Shown here in pieces: positions 16,445 through 24,593 of a DNA stretch of 64,000 nucleotides. A program made the position numbers and the translations under genes. Each line of letters opens with the position of its first letter. Within the stretch, counting starts at the first letter, position 1. The stretch lies in contig NZ_NEJP01000011.1 in the NCBI RefSeq assembly GCF_002113125.1, positions 1 through 64,000 on the forward strand. The letters are read 5' to 3'. The DNA comes from Pseudomonas sp. B20(2017). Lineage in GTDB: Bacteria; Pseudomonadota; Gammaproteobacteria; Pseudomonadales; Pseudomonadaceae. The notes beneath the pieces were generated by a model that had not been told where the DNA came from, did no database searches, and saw nothing but the letters and a program-made list of their open reading frames with translations.

Positions 16445-16698
16445 GGGAGGCTCCTTCGAATGCACTTTCGGATGGACGGGATTAGCCAGGCCATCGGGTT
16501 CTGAACGATCATAAGGCGGTCTGTTCCGGGCATCACAGCCTATGCCGGAAATCCGGTAAACAAACCGGTACAGACCTTACACAAAATTTACCTAGCGGCC
16601 GTGCTGTTTTTCAAAATGTTGCTGTCTTAGAAGTATCCCCGCGCCATCCCGAGCCTGTTGCAGGCCCGGACGCCGGGTCGAAGAACCGAGGAATTATC

Positions 16699-17049
16699 AT
16701 GATTCGTAAACTCCCCATCGTGGCCTTGTTGATTGGTGCATTCGCGATCACGGGTCAGGCAGAAGCCCACGGCGGTGGCTGGCAGGGCCCGGCGGTATTT
16801 GGTGCGATCGTCGGCTCGGCCATCATCGGCTCGGCGCTCATCAACCAGGATCGGCCGGTGTACGTCCAACAGCCTGTTTACGCTCAACCGGCACCGGTCT
16901 ACGTGCAGCAACCGCCACCACCGGTCTACTACCAGCCGGCCCCGGTTTATGTGCAGCAACCGGTCTACGTCCAACCGGCCCCGGTGTATTACGGTCCGCC
17001 GCGTGGTTACTACGGTCGGCCACACTACTACGGTGGTCCGCGTTGGTAA
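16699..17049 (+). CDS. Small secreted protein with Pro-Val-Tyr repeats
   Basis: A 116-residue protein. Residues 1-23 form a signal peptide (cleavage after AEA), 33-50 a glycine-zipper-like helix (GAIVGSAIIGSALI), and from about 53 the chain is built from PVYVQQP/PAPVYYQP repeats rich in Pro, Tyr and Gln, ending in GPPRGYYGRPHYYGGPRW. The design suggests a cell-surface or periplasmic filamentous segment anchored by a zipper helix. GAGGAA precedes the ATG. Monocistronic with its own terminator. Function unknown. Confidence 0.82.
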   Translation: MIRKLPIVALLIGAFAITGQAEAHGGGWQGPAVFGAIVGSAIIGSALINQDRPVYVQQPVYAQPAPVYVQQPPPPVYYQPAPVYVQQPVYVQPAPVYYGPPRGYYGRPHYYGGPRW

Positions 17050-17058
17050 CCGGTACAC

Positions 17059-17087
17059 AAGGCCCCGCTTGATAGCGGGGCTTTTTA
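17059..17087 (+). terminator. Terminator after 16699-17049
   Basis: GCCCCGC/GCGGGGC stem with a 6-nt loop and a TTTTT tail, 12 bp beyond the stop codon. Confidence 0.9.
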
Positions 17088-17306
17088 TTGCGCGCATATT
17101 ATTGCCGGCGGAAAAGCAGACCGTCCGTCGGCCAAGGTCTGAAAAAATTTCGCCAAGGTCGTTGTGGGGACAGTTTGAACCGCTAAAGTCGGCATGATGG
17201 ACTCGACCGTGAGGGGCAAAACACAACGGTCATCTATTTGTCATGACGGAACTGCACTCTGAATCCGTCCGCATACAACAGGTTGATAACAACAAGGACG
17301 ACTTGA

Positions 17307-17501
17307 ATGCCTACACAGAATCCTCACCGTATCGTCGGCTTATGCACTTCGAGCAAGGTCTACAACACCCTGACCGAACTCAAGCACCTGGAAGGCCACC
17401 GCACGGCGAAATTTCTCTCGCTGCTGGCGGAAAACCTGGTGCGCAAGGGTTTTCTCAACGAACACGAGATCGTGCACATGCTCGATCAAGTGGTGGATTG
17501 A
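17307..17501 (+). CDS. Small conserved protein, unknown function
   Basis: A 64-residue predicted cytoplasmic protein with mostly helical character (KVYNTLTELKHLEG, then KFLSLLAENLVRKGFLNEHEIVHMLDQVVD). AAGGACG lies about 8 nt upstream of the ATG. The last half resembles a short helix pair that could dimerise. It is followed 102 bp later by another small gene on the same strand. No known family recognised; the codon use agrees with neighbours, so I regard it as real. Confidence 0.65.
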   Translation: MPTQNPHRIVGLCTSSKVYNTLTELKHLEGHRTAKFLSLLAENLVRKGFLNEHEIVHMLDQVVD

Positions 17502-17603
17502 ACCAGCCCTCAGCGGCGTCAATGTCCACTATCGAAAGCGTTGATTGTCCCTGAAACGGCCAATTCCCTAAGGTAGCTCCACAGATTGATGGAGGTACTT
17601 TTC

Positions 17604-17786
17604 ATGGCTCAGGTTCAAATCATGTCCGTTATCGGTAGCGCCGTTCCCGCATCCCTCAGAGAGTTGGGCCTGCTCGCATGCTGGTATCTAGTGCGCGACG
17701 GCGAGCCCGTCAGCGGCCCGCTCACGTCCTTGCCAGCGGCACAGGCGCTGTCGCAACAACTGCTCAACGACCCGTTCAAGGCTTAG
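17604..17786 (+). CDS. Small conserved protein, unknown function
   Basis: A 60-residue protein (MAQVQIMSVIGSAVPASL start) with a moderately hydrophobic N-terminal half and a CWYLVRDGEPVSGPL segment that looks like a small beta unit. GGAGG stands 8 nt before the ATG. Its stop overlaps the convergent AI-2E permease stop by 4 nt. No family recognised. Confidence 0.65.
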   Translation: MAQVQIMSVIGSAVPASLRELGLLACWYLVRDGEPVSGPLTSLPAAQALSQQLLNDPFKA

Positions 17787-18844
17787 GGCAGCTGCACTTT
17801 CGGTCTGGTTTCGATGAACAGCGCCCAGCTCGACATGAACAATGCAGCGATCAGCGGCCCGATCACGAAACCGTTGAGCCCGAAGACGGCCAACCCGCCC
17901 AGGGTCGAGATCAGGATCATGTAGTCCGGCATCCGGGTGTCCTTGCCCACCAGGATCGGGCGCAGCAGGTTGTCCACCAGACCGATCACGAACACCCCGA
18001 ATAGCCCCAGCACCACGCCCTGCCAGATCATCCCGCTGAGCAGGAAGTACACCGCCACTGGCGCCCAGACGATCCCCGCCCCCACTGCCGGCAACAGCGA
18101 CAGAAATGCCATCAGCACCGCCCAGAGCAACGCGCTGGGAATGTCGAGAAACCAGAATATCGCCCCGCCCAAAGCCCCTTGAGTAATCGCGACCACGAGG
18201 TTGCCCTTTACCGTCGCGCGCACCACACGGTTGAATTTCAGCTGCAAACGACGCTTGTGATGTTCTTCCAGCGGTATCGCCGTGCGCACCTTGCGCGCCA
18301 GATCGGCACCATCGCGCAGAAAGAAAAACAACAAGTACAGCATGATGAAGAAACTCACCACGAACTCGAACGTACCCTGGCCGAAACTGAACGCCTGGCT
18401 CGCCAGCACCTGACTGCCCTGCATCGAGGCCTTGACGATCTTCTCGCGCAAGGCATTGAGCTCGCCCAATCCGAAGCGGTCGAGAAGGTGCTGAAAGTAC
18501 GGCGGCAGACTGTGCTTGAACTGCGCCAGATATGCGCCGATATCGAGCTTGCCGCTTTCGATGTTGTCGTAGAGCGTCGCCCCTTCCTGCACCAGCAGCA
18601 CGCTGATGACGATCACCGGCAGGATCGCGATCACCAGGCAGATGCTCAAGGTACACAGTGATGTGAGGTTGCGTTGCCAGCCGAATTTCAGTTGCAACTG
18701 GCGCTGCATCGGTGCGAACAGGATGCCGAGGATCACCGCCCAGAACACCGCACCGTAGAACGGCAGCAGGATCCAGATGAAGGCGACCGTCACCAGAAAC
18801 AGCAGCACGGTGAGGGATTTGAATTGCAGACTCTTTTGGTTCAT
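17783..18844 (-). CDS. AI-2E family transporter (PerM/UPF0118)
   Basis: A 353-residue polytopic membrane protein. Two N-terminal helices, a pair near 65-85, a long soluble segment (about 90-150) and five or more C-terminal helices match the family. The conserved LPAVGAGIVWAPVAVY and DNLLRPILVGKDTRMPDYMILISTLGG motifs are present. Family members export autoinducer-2 or act as Na+/H+ antiporters; I cannot tell which applies. Convergent with the small gene to its left, overlapping by 4 nt. Confidence 0.9.
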   Translation of the reverse strand: MNQKSLQFKSLTVLLFLVTVAFIWILLPFYGAVFWAVILGILFAPMQRQLQLKFGWQRNLTSLCTLSICLVIAILPVIVISVLLVQEGATLYDNIESGKLDIGAYLAQFKHSLPPYFQHLLDRFGLGELNALREKIVKASMQGSQVLASQAFSFGQGTFEFVVSFFIMLYLLFFFLRDGADLARKVRTAIPLEEHHKRRLQLKFNRVVRATVKGNLVVAITQGALGGAIFWFLDIPSALLWAVLMAFLSLLPAVGAGIVWAPVAVYFLLSGMIWQGVVLGLFGVFVIGLVDNLLRPILVGKDTRMPDYMILISTLGGLAVFGLNGFVIGPLIAALFMSSWALFIETRPKVQLP

Positions 18845-19000
18845 GTCCGGTCCAGGTCAGTCAGGCGCCACCCGCGCCCGTCCCGTTTAGTCAGCCTGCG
18901 GCCGCGCGAGTGCCCTGTTTCTTCATGGAGCATAGATCCAGATCAATAAACCCTCGGTACAACTGCTCTACCCTGCCGCGCTTTTGCGAGCGATGCCGCC

Positions 19001-20329
19001 ATGAACACCGCCTTCAAGCCCGAACTGCTCGCCCCCGCCGGCACCCTGAAAAACATGCGTTACGCCTTCGCCTACGGCGCCGATGCGGTATACGCCGGGC
19101 AGCCGCGCTACAGCCTGCGGGTGCGCAACAACGAGTTCGATCACGCCAACCTCGCGCTCGGCATTCGTGAAGCCCAGGCCCAGGGCAAGCGCTTCTACGT
19201 GGTGGTCAACATCGCGCCGCACAACGCCAAACTGAAGACCTTCCTCAAGGACCTGGCGCCGGTGATCGAGATGGCGCCAGACGCACTGATCATGTCCGAC
19301 CCCGGCCTGATCATGCTGGTGCGCCGACACTTCCCGCAGATGCCGATCCACCTGTCAGTGCAGGCCAACACGGTGAACTGGGCGAGCGTCGAGTTCTGGC
19401 AGCAACAGGGGTTGAGCCGGATCATCCTGTCCCGTGAATTGTCGCTGGAAGAAATCGGCGAAATCCGCGAGCAAGTGCCGGGCATGGAGCTGGAAGTGTT
19501 CGTGCACGGCGCACTGTGCATGGCCTATTCCGGCCGCTGCCTGCTCTCGGGCTACATGAACAAGCGCGATGCCAATCAGGGCACCTGCACCAACGCCTGC
19601 CGCTGGAAGTACTCGGCGCAGGAAGCGACCGAAAACCAGCTCGGCGAAATCGTGCAGACCTTCGAACCGCAACCGACCCTCGGCCTCGGCGCCCCCACCG
19701 ATCAGGTGTTCCTGTTGCAGGAAGCCAACCGCCCCGGCGAATTGATGCCGGCCTTCGAAGACGAGCACGGCACCTACATCATGAACGCCAAGGACCTGCG
19801 TGCGGTGCAGCACGTCGAACGCCTGACCCGCATGGGCGTGCATTCACTGAAGATCGAAGGCCGGACCAAATCGCACTTCTATTGCGCGCGCACGACCCAG
19901 GTCTATCGCCGCGCCATCGACGATGCGGTGGCCGGTCGCGAATTCGACCGCAGCCTGATGACCGATCTGGAATCCCTCGCCCAGCGCGGCTATACCGAAG
20001 GTTTCCTGCGTCGGCATGTGCACGACGAATATCAGAACTACCAGAACGGCAGCTCGGTATCGGAGCGTCAGCAGTTTGTGGGCGAGTTGACCGGCGAGCG
20101 CCGGGATCGTCTGGCCGAGGTGAAAGTGAAGAACCGCTTTGCGCTGGGCGATCACTTGGAACTGATGACGCCCAAGGGCAACTTCCACTTTGATCTGCAT
20201 GAATTGCAGAACCTCAAGGGCGAAGCCATCGATGTGGCGCCGGGGGACGGCCACATGGTGTATCTGCCGATTCCAGATGCGGTGGATTTGCGCTTCGGCT
20301 TGTTGATGCGCAATCTCGGCGCGGATTAA
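19001..20329 (+). CDS. trhP: TrhP, tRNA 5-hydroxyuridine synthesis protein (U32 family)
   Basis: A 442-residue U32 peptidase-family protein, formerly YegQ, which makes 5-hydroxyuridine at tRNA position 34 from prephenate. The family start FKPELLAPAGTLKNMRYA, the signature EVFVHGALCMAYSGRC(L)LS and the cysteine cluster CMAYSGRC/GTCTNACRW, likely an iron-sulfur site, are all seen. A C-terminal beta domain begins about 370. No classical protease triad exists. Single gene, 156 bp after the divergent AI-2E gene start. Confidence 0.9.
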   Translation: MNTAFKPELLAPAGTLKNMRYAFAYGADAVYAGQPRYSLRVRNNEFDHANLALGIREAQAQGKRFYVVVNIAPHNAKLKTFLKDLAPVIEMAPDALIMSDPGLIMLVRRHFPQMPIHLSVQANTVNWASVEFWQQQGLSRIILSRELSLEEIGEIREQVPGMELEVFVHGALCMAYSGRCLLSGYMNKRDANQGTCTNACRWKYSAQEATENQLGEIVQTFEPQPTLGLGAPTDQVFLLQEANRPGELMPAFEDEHGTYIMNAKDLRAVQHVERLTRMGVHSLKIEGRTKSHFYCARTTQVYRRAIDDAVAGREFDRSLMTDLESLAQRGYTEGFLRRHVHDEYQNYQNGSSVSERQQFVGELTGERRDRLAEVKVKNRFALGDHLELMTPKGNFHFDLHELQNLKGEAIDVAPGDGHMVYLPIPDAVDLRFGLLMRNLGAD

Positions 20330-20335
20330 AGCATC

Positions 20336-20364
20336 AAAAAAACCGGCAATCAGCCAGGTTTTGT
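20336..20364 (+). terminator. Possible terminator after trhP
   Basis: AAAACCGGC and GCCAGGTTTT form an imperfect stem with one mismatch, then TTTTG. It lies 7 bp after the trhP stop and just before the convergent small gene's stop. Confidence 0.45.
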
Positions 20365-20595
20365 TCAGCGCCTGTCATCGGACAGCGGTGTCGGCTCATC
20401 AGCCGGCGGTATGTCTTCATCGGACGTCGGATCCTTCCAGTCTTCCGGCCGGTCGGCATCGCTCAACGGGTCGCGCCCGGGCATGACGCCCGGCGGCATC
20501 TCGTGATCGGCCAGCGTCGGCTCACCCGTACCGGGGACTTTGCGGGTAGGGTCGGTTGGAGCCGTGCCTCCCTGAAACAGCGTATCGTCAGCCAT
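20365..20595 (-). CDS. Small acidic Asp/Pro-rich protein, unknown function
   Basis: A 76-residue protein very rich in Asp, Pro and Glu (DPLSDADRPEDWKDPTSDEDIPPADEP) with no hydrophobic segment. It is similar in composition and length to the pair at 7096-7521, suggesting a family of small disordered proteins in this genome. A GAGGTGC sequence precedes the ATG. It stands alone on the minus strand between trhP and the GntR regulator. Confidence 0.68.
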   Translation of the reverse strand: MADDTLFQGGTAPTDPTRKVPGTGEPTLADHEMPPGVMPGRDPLSDADRPEDWKDPTSDEDIPPADEPTPLSDDRR

Positions 20596-20689
20596 GATTG
20601 CACCTCAATGAGTGAGGCCCGGAATATCCGGGTCGTACTCGTTGGAAGTGCCGCCGCACCGGGCGTGCTATCGAACAGACCAGCGGCAT

Positions 20690-21403
20690 TCAGCTCGTGG
20701 CTGAAAACCGGTCACGACTGTTGGTCAGGTGCAGCCACATCGCCGCACGGGCCGCGTCCGGATCCTGACGCTTGATCGCGTTGAGGATCGCCTCATGCTC
20801 AAGATTCGCCAGTTGTCCGAGCTTGCTCAAATCCACGGCGCCGCGTTCGGCCGCATTGACCCGGGTGCGCGGGATCATCGCACTGCCCAGGTGCTGCATG
20901 ATTTCGGTGAAGCAGACATTGCCGGTGGCTTCGGCAATCAACAGGTGGAAGCGCCGGTCGGCTTCGACGCAACTGTCGTTGTTGGCCAATAGACGCTGAT
21001 AGTCGTCCAGCGCCTGACGCATCTGCACCAACTGTTGCTCGGTACGGCGCTGCGCCGCCAGTGCAGCCGCTTGAGTCTCCAGCCCCATGCGCAATTCGAG
21101 AATGCTGCGCACTCCCAGCGCGGTGTCGACATTCAGTCGCAATCCCTGCTCCGGCGCGCGCTCGATCACGAAGGTGCCGATGCCGTGCCGCGTCGCCACC
21201 AGCCCCGATGCCTGCAACTTGGAAATCGCCTCGCGCACCACGGTGCGACTGACCCCGTGTTCCTGAACGATCGAGTTCTCTGACGGCAGCTTGTCACCGG
21301 GCAGCATCTGGCCGAGCAGGATGCTCTGGGTGAGTTTTTCCACCAGGTCATGGGCCAGGTTATGCGCGCGTTTGCGGGCGGGAGCGTCGAGGTCTTCTTG
21401 CAT
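20690..21403 (-). CDS. GntR/FCD-family regulator of the glucarate genes
   Basis: A 237-residue FadR-subfamily regulator. The N-terminal winged helix covers about 10-80 (LGQMLPGDKLPSENSIVQEHGVSRTVVREAISKLQASGLV). The C-terminal FCD domain from about 95 keeps the metal-binding set (Asp in EADRRFH, and the later His residues). Such regulators bind a sugar acid or related ligand and usually repress. It is divergent from the permease and gudD, with TTGTNNGACAA palindromes in between, so I infer glucarate-responsive control. Start at 21403 chosen over an upstream TTG. Confidence 0.85.
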   Translation of the reverse strand: MQEDLDAPARKRAHNLAHDLVEKLTQSILLGQMLPGDKLPSENSIVQEHGVSRTVVREAISKLQASGLVATRHGIGTFVIERAPEQGLRLNVDTALGVRSILELRMGLETQAAALAAQRRTEQQLVQMRQALDDYQRLLANNDSCVEADRRFHLLIAEATGNVCFTEIMQHLGSAMIPRTRVNAAERGAVDLSKLGQLANLEHEAILNAIKRQDPDAARAAMWLHLTNSRDRFSATS

Positions 21404-21487
21404 GGTCGGTTCCGGTGATCGGGGCAAGCCGATCGTAGCACTGGACGCGATGACTTGTATGAGCTCCTATGAATTCCGGCGCTTAAC

Positions 21488-21498
21488 TTGTATGACAA
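21488..21498. promoter_or_regulatory. Putative GntR/FCD operator 1 (TTGTATGACAA)
   Basis: Near-perfect palindrome TTGT-N3-ACAA 85 bp before the regulator's start codon; a further TTGTATGA half-site lies at 21455-21462. The layout fits autoregulation by the divergent FCD-type regulator. Confidence 0.6.
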
Positions 21499-21675
21499 CT
21501 CTCAATTTCAGCTAGAAAACCCTCCACAGCAATGGGCAATCACCCCACAATCAATGACCAAAAATTCTACACAACGCCTAACACATCCTTTCTAAAACCC
21601 AACAAATACGGCACTCCAAATCTGAAAAAGCATAAAAACCGCTCTCCGTAGACAAATTTGATTGAGCACTCCCGC

Positions 21676-21707
21676 TTGTAGGACAAAAAAATCTAGTTGT
21701 ATGATGT
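21676..21707. promoter_or_regulatory. Putative GntR/FCD operator 2 plus half-site
   Basis: TTGTAGGACAA at 21676-21686 matches operator 1 at ten of eleven positions; a half-site TTGTATGATGT follows at 21697-21707. They lie 60-90 bp upstream of the permease start, where binding could block its promoter. Confidence 0.58.
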
Positions 21708-21741
21708 CTATCAACAACGCAACACCAGACATACCCCGCAT

Positions 21742-21749
21742 AAAAATAA
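21742..21749 (+). promoter_or_regulatory. Hfq/Crc-like CA motif before the permease gene
   Basis: AAAAATAA fits AAnAAnAA, the Hfq/Crc recognition motif of Pseudomonas, and lies just upstream of the GGGAGA ribosome-binding site. It suggests carbon-catabolite repression of glucarate uptake at translation. Confidence 0.45.
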
Positions 21750-21767
21750 CGAGTGGGAGAAAACCAA

Positions 21768-23114
21768 GTGAAATCATCCATTGCCGGGATGAACGAGGGC
21801 GCCGATTCCGTGCTGTCCTCCGCCATTGCCAAAGTCAAACGCCACGTCCTGCCGCTGTTCGTCATCATGTTCATCGTCAATTACATTGACCGGGTGAACA
21901 TCGGCTTCGTCCGCACTCACATGGAACACGACCTCGGCATCGGTGCCGCGGCCTACGGTTTCGGTGCCGGTCTGTTCTTCATCGGTTACGCGCTGTTCGA
22001 AGTCCCTTCCAACATGCTGCTGCAAAAGGTCGGCGCGCGAATCTGGCTGACCCGCATCATGCTCACCTGGGGTCTGGTGGCCGCCGGCATGGCGTTCATC
22101 CAGAACGAAACACACTTTTACATCCTGCGATTTCTGTTGGGCGTGGCCGAGGCCGGGTTCTTTCCTGGGGTGATCTACTACTTCACGCGCTGGTTGCCGG
22201 GTGCCGAGCGCGGCAAGGCGATTGCGATCTTCCTCAGCGGTTCGGCCGTGGCCTCGCTGATTTCCGGCCCGTTGTCCGGCCTGCTGTTGCAGATCGAAGG
22301 CTTGGGTATGCATGGCTGGCAGTGGATGTATTTCATTGAAGGGATGTTCTCGGTCGGCCTGTGCGTATTCGTCTGGTTCTGGCTCGATGCCAAACCCCAC
22401 GACGCCCAGTGGCTGACCCGCGCCGAGCAGGATGCGCTGGTCAAAGCCATCGACGATGAGCAAAAGGCCCGCGAAGCCGCGACCCCGATCCGGCCGTCGC
22501 TGGGCAAACTGCTCAAGGATCGCCAGATCATTCTGTTCTGCCTGATCTACTTCTTCATTCAATTAACCATCTATGCCGCGACCTTCTGGCTGCCGAGCAT
22601 CATCAAGAAGATGGGCGAGATGAGCGATTTCCAGGTCGGCCTGTTCAACTCGATTCCATGGCTGCTGTCGATCATCGGCATGTATGCGTTCGCCTCGTTC
22701 TCGGCGAAGTGGAAACACCAGCAGGCGTGGGTCGCCACTGCATTGCTGATCGCCGCTGCGGGGATGTTCATGTCCACCACCGGAGGGCCGATTTTTGCCT
22801 TCGTCGCGATCTGCTTTGCTGCACTGGGTTTCAAATCCGCTTCGTCGCTGTTCTGGCCGATTCCGCAGGCTTATCTCGACGCACGGATCGCCGCTGCCGT
22901 CATCGCGCTGATCAACTCGGTGGGCAACCTCGGCGGCTTCGTCGCCCCGACCACGTTCGGCCTGCTGGAACAACACACCGGTTCGATCCAGGGTGGCCTC
23001 TATGGTCTGGCCGCGACCTCGATCATCGCTGCGATCATCGTGTTCGCCGCCCGCATGACACCCAAATCCGCACCTGACGTCGCCGTGGCTGACGCCACGC
23101 CGAAACACGCTTGA
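21768..23114 (+). CDS. MFS glucarate/hexarate permease (ACS family)
   Basis: A 448-residue anion:cation symporter of the major facilitator superfamily with 12 predicted helices and a cytoplasmic loop after helix 6 (about 225-255). The FVIMFIVNYIDRVNIGF motif in helix 1 and the GxxLFFIGYALFEVPSN motif in helix 2 are typical of hexuronate and glucarate transporters. A GTG start at 21768 follows GGGAGA by 7-8 nt; the longer frame includes the ribosome-binding site itself. It precedes gudD by 14 bp, so the two form an operon and glucarate or galactarate is the likely substrate. Confidence 0.87.
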   Translation: MKSSIAGMNEGADSVLSSAIAKVKRHVLPLFVIMFIVNYIDRVNIGFVRTHMEHDLGIGAAAYGFGAGLFFIGYALFEVPSNMLLQKVGARIWLTRIMLTWGLVAAGMAFIQNETHFYILRFLLGVAEAGFFPGVIYYFTRWLPGAERGKAIAIFLSGSAVASLISGPLSGLLLQIEGLGMHGWQWMYFIEGMFSVGLCVFVWFWLDAKPHDAQWLTRAEQDALVKAIDDEQKAREAATPIRPSLGKLLKDRQIILFCLIYFFIQLTIYAATFWLPSIIKKMGEMSDFQVGLFNSIPWLLSIIGMYAFASFSAKWKHQQAWVATALLIAAAGMFMSTTGGPIFAFVAICFAALGFKSASSLFWPIPQAYLDARIAAAVIALINSVGNLGGFVAPTTFGLLEQHTGSIQGGLYGLAATSIIAAIIVFAARMTPKSAPDVAVADATPKHA

Positions 23115-23128
23115 AAGGACAACCACAC

Positions 23129-24472
23129 ATGACCGCACACGACATCGCCAAAGCCCCGATCATCACCGAGATGCAAGTCATCCCGGTGGCCGGCCACGAC
23201 GGCATGCTGCTCAACCTGAGCGGCGCCCACGGGCCGTTTTTCACCCGCAACATCGTCATTCTCAAGGACAACGCCGGCCACACCGGCGTCGGTGAAGTGC
23301 CCGGCGGCGAACGCATCCGCCAGACCCTCGAAGACGCCCGCAACCTGGTGGTCGGCAGCCCGATCGGTACTTATCAGAAGATCCTCAATCAGGTGCGCCA
23401 GACTTTCGCCGACCGTGATGCCGGTGGCCGTGGCCTGCAAACCTTCGACCTGCGCATCACCATTCACGCGGTCACCGGACTGGAAGCCGCCCTGCTCGAC
23501 CTGCTCGGCCAGCACCTCGACGTGCCGGTGGCGGCATTGCTCGGCGAAGGCCAGCAGCGTGATGAAGTGAAGATGCTCGGTTATCTGTTCTACGTGGGCG
23601 ATCGCCGGGAAACCGACCTCGCCTACCGCAGCGAACCGGATGCCGACAACGACTGGTTCCGCGTGCGTCACGAGAAAGCCATGACCGCCGACGCGGTGGT
23701 GCGTCTGGCCGAGGCTGCCCACGCGCGGTATGGCTTCAAGGACTTCAAGCTCAAGGGCGGCGTGCTCAGCGGCGATGCCGAAATCGAAGCGGTGACCGCA
23801 CTGGCCGAACGCTTCCCCGAGGCACGCATCACTCTTGATCCGAACGGCGCATGGTCACTGAAAGAAGCGATCCGTCTGTGCCGCGACCAGCATCATGTGC
23901 TGGCCTACGCCGAAGACCCGTGCGGTGCGGAAAACGGTTACTCGGGCCGTGAAGTGATGGCTGAATTCCGTCGCGCCACCGGGCTGAAAACCGCCACCAA
24001 CATGATCGCCACCGACTGGCGCGAAATGGGCCACGCGATTCAGTTGCAGTCGGTGGACATCCCGTTGGCCGACCCGCACTTCTGGACCATGCAGGGCTCG
24101 GTGCGCGTGGCGCAGATGTGCCACGAATGGGGCCTGACCTGGGGCTCGCACTCCAACAACCACTTCGACATTTCCCTGGCGATGTTCACCCACGTCGCGG
24201 CCGCCGCGCCGGGCGACATCACCGCCATCGACACCCACTGGATCTGGCAGGACGGCCAGCGCCTGACCAAGGCGCCGCTGCCGATCGTCGACGGCTGCGT
24301 GCAAGTGCCGAAGAAACCGGGGCTGGGCGTGGAACTGGACATGGACCAGGTGGCCAAGGCCCACGAACTCTATAAAGGCATGGGGCTCGGCGCGCGGGAT
24401 GACAGCGTGGCGATGCAGTTTCTGATTCCGGGCTGGACGTTCGATAACAAGAAGCCGTGTCTGGTGCGCTAA
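23129..24472 (+). CDS. gudD: Glucarate dehydratase
   Basis: Enolase-superfamily enzyme that dehydrates D-glucarate (and L-idarate) to 5-keto-4-deoxyglucarate. The 447-residue protein has the Lys-x-Lys motif KLKGG (about 207), metal ligands Asp in TLDPNGAW, Glu in AEDPCGAENG and Asn in TNMI, and the catalytic His in GSHSNNHFDISLAM. Length and motifs match GudD. AAAGGAC stands before the ATG at 23129. Second gene of the permease-gudD operon; the next steps of the pathway are not in the window. A REP pair follows. Confidence 0.95.
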   Translation: MTAHDIAKAPIITEMQVIPVAGHDGMLLNLSGAHGPFFTRNIVILKDNAGHTGVGEVPGGERIRQTLEDARNLVVGSPIGTYQKILNQVRQTFADRDAGGRGLQTFDLRITIHAVTGLEAALLDLLGQHLDVPVAALLGEGQQRDEVKMLGYLFYVGDRRETDLAYRSEPDADNDWFRVRHEKAMTADAVVRLAEAAHARYGFKDFKLKGGVLSGDAEIEAVTALAERFPEARITLDPNGAWSLKEAIRLCRDQHHVLAYAEDPCGAENGYSGREVMAEFRRATGLKTATNMIATDWREMGHAIQLQSVDIPLADPHFWTMQGSVRVAQMCHEWGLTWGSHSNNHFDISLAMFTHVAAAAPGDITAIDTHWIWQDGQRLTKAPLPIVDGCVQVPKKPGLGVELDMDQVAKAHELYKGMGLGARDDSVAMQFLIPGWTFDNKKPCLVR

Positions 24473-24492
24473 GCCGGATTCACCGCAATACC

Positions 24493-24583
24493 CTGTGGGG
24501 TCGAGCTTGCTCGCGATGGCGGAGTGTCAGTCGATAATTCTTTCGAATTTGAGGCCGTCTTCGCGAGCAAGCTCGCTCCCACA
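24493..24583. repeat. Paired REP elements
   Basis: A slightly degenerate copy (CTGTGGGGTCGAGCTTGC, 24493 onward) faces an intact GCGAGCAAGCTCGCTCCCAC (24562-24581). They fill the gap between the convergent gudD and ampR. Confidence 0.88.
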
Positions 24584-24593
24584 AGGACGTTCA

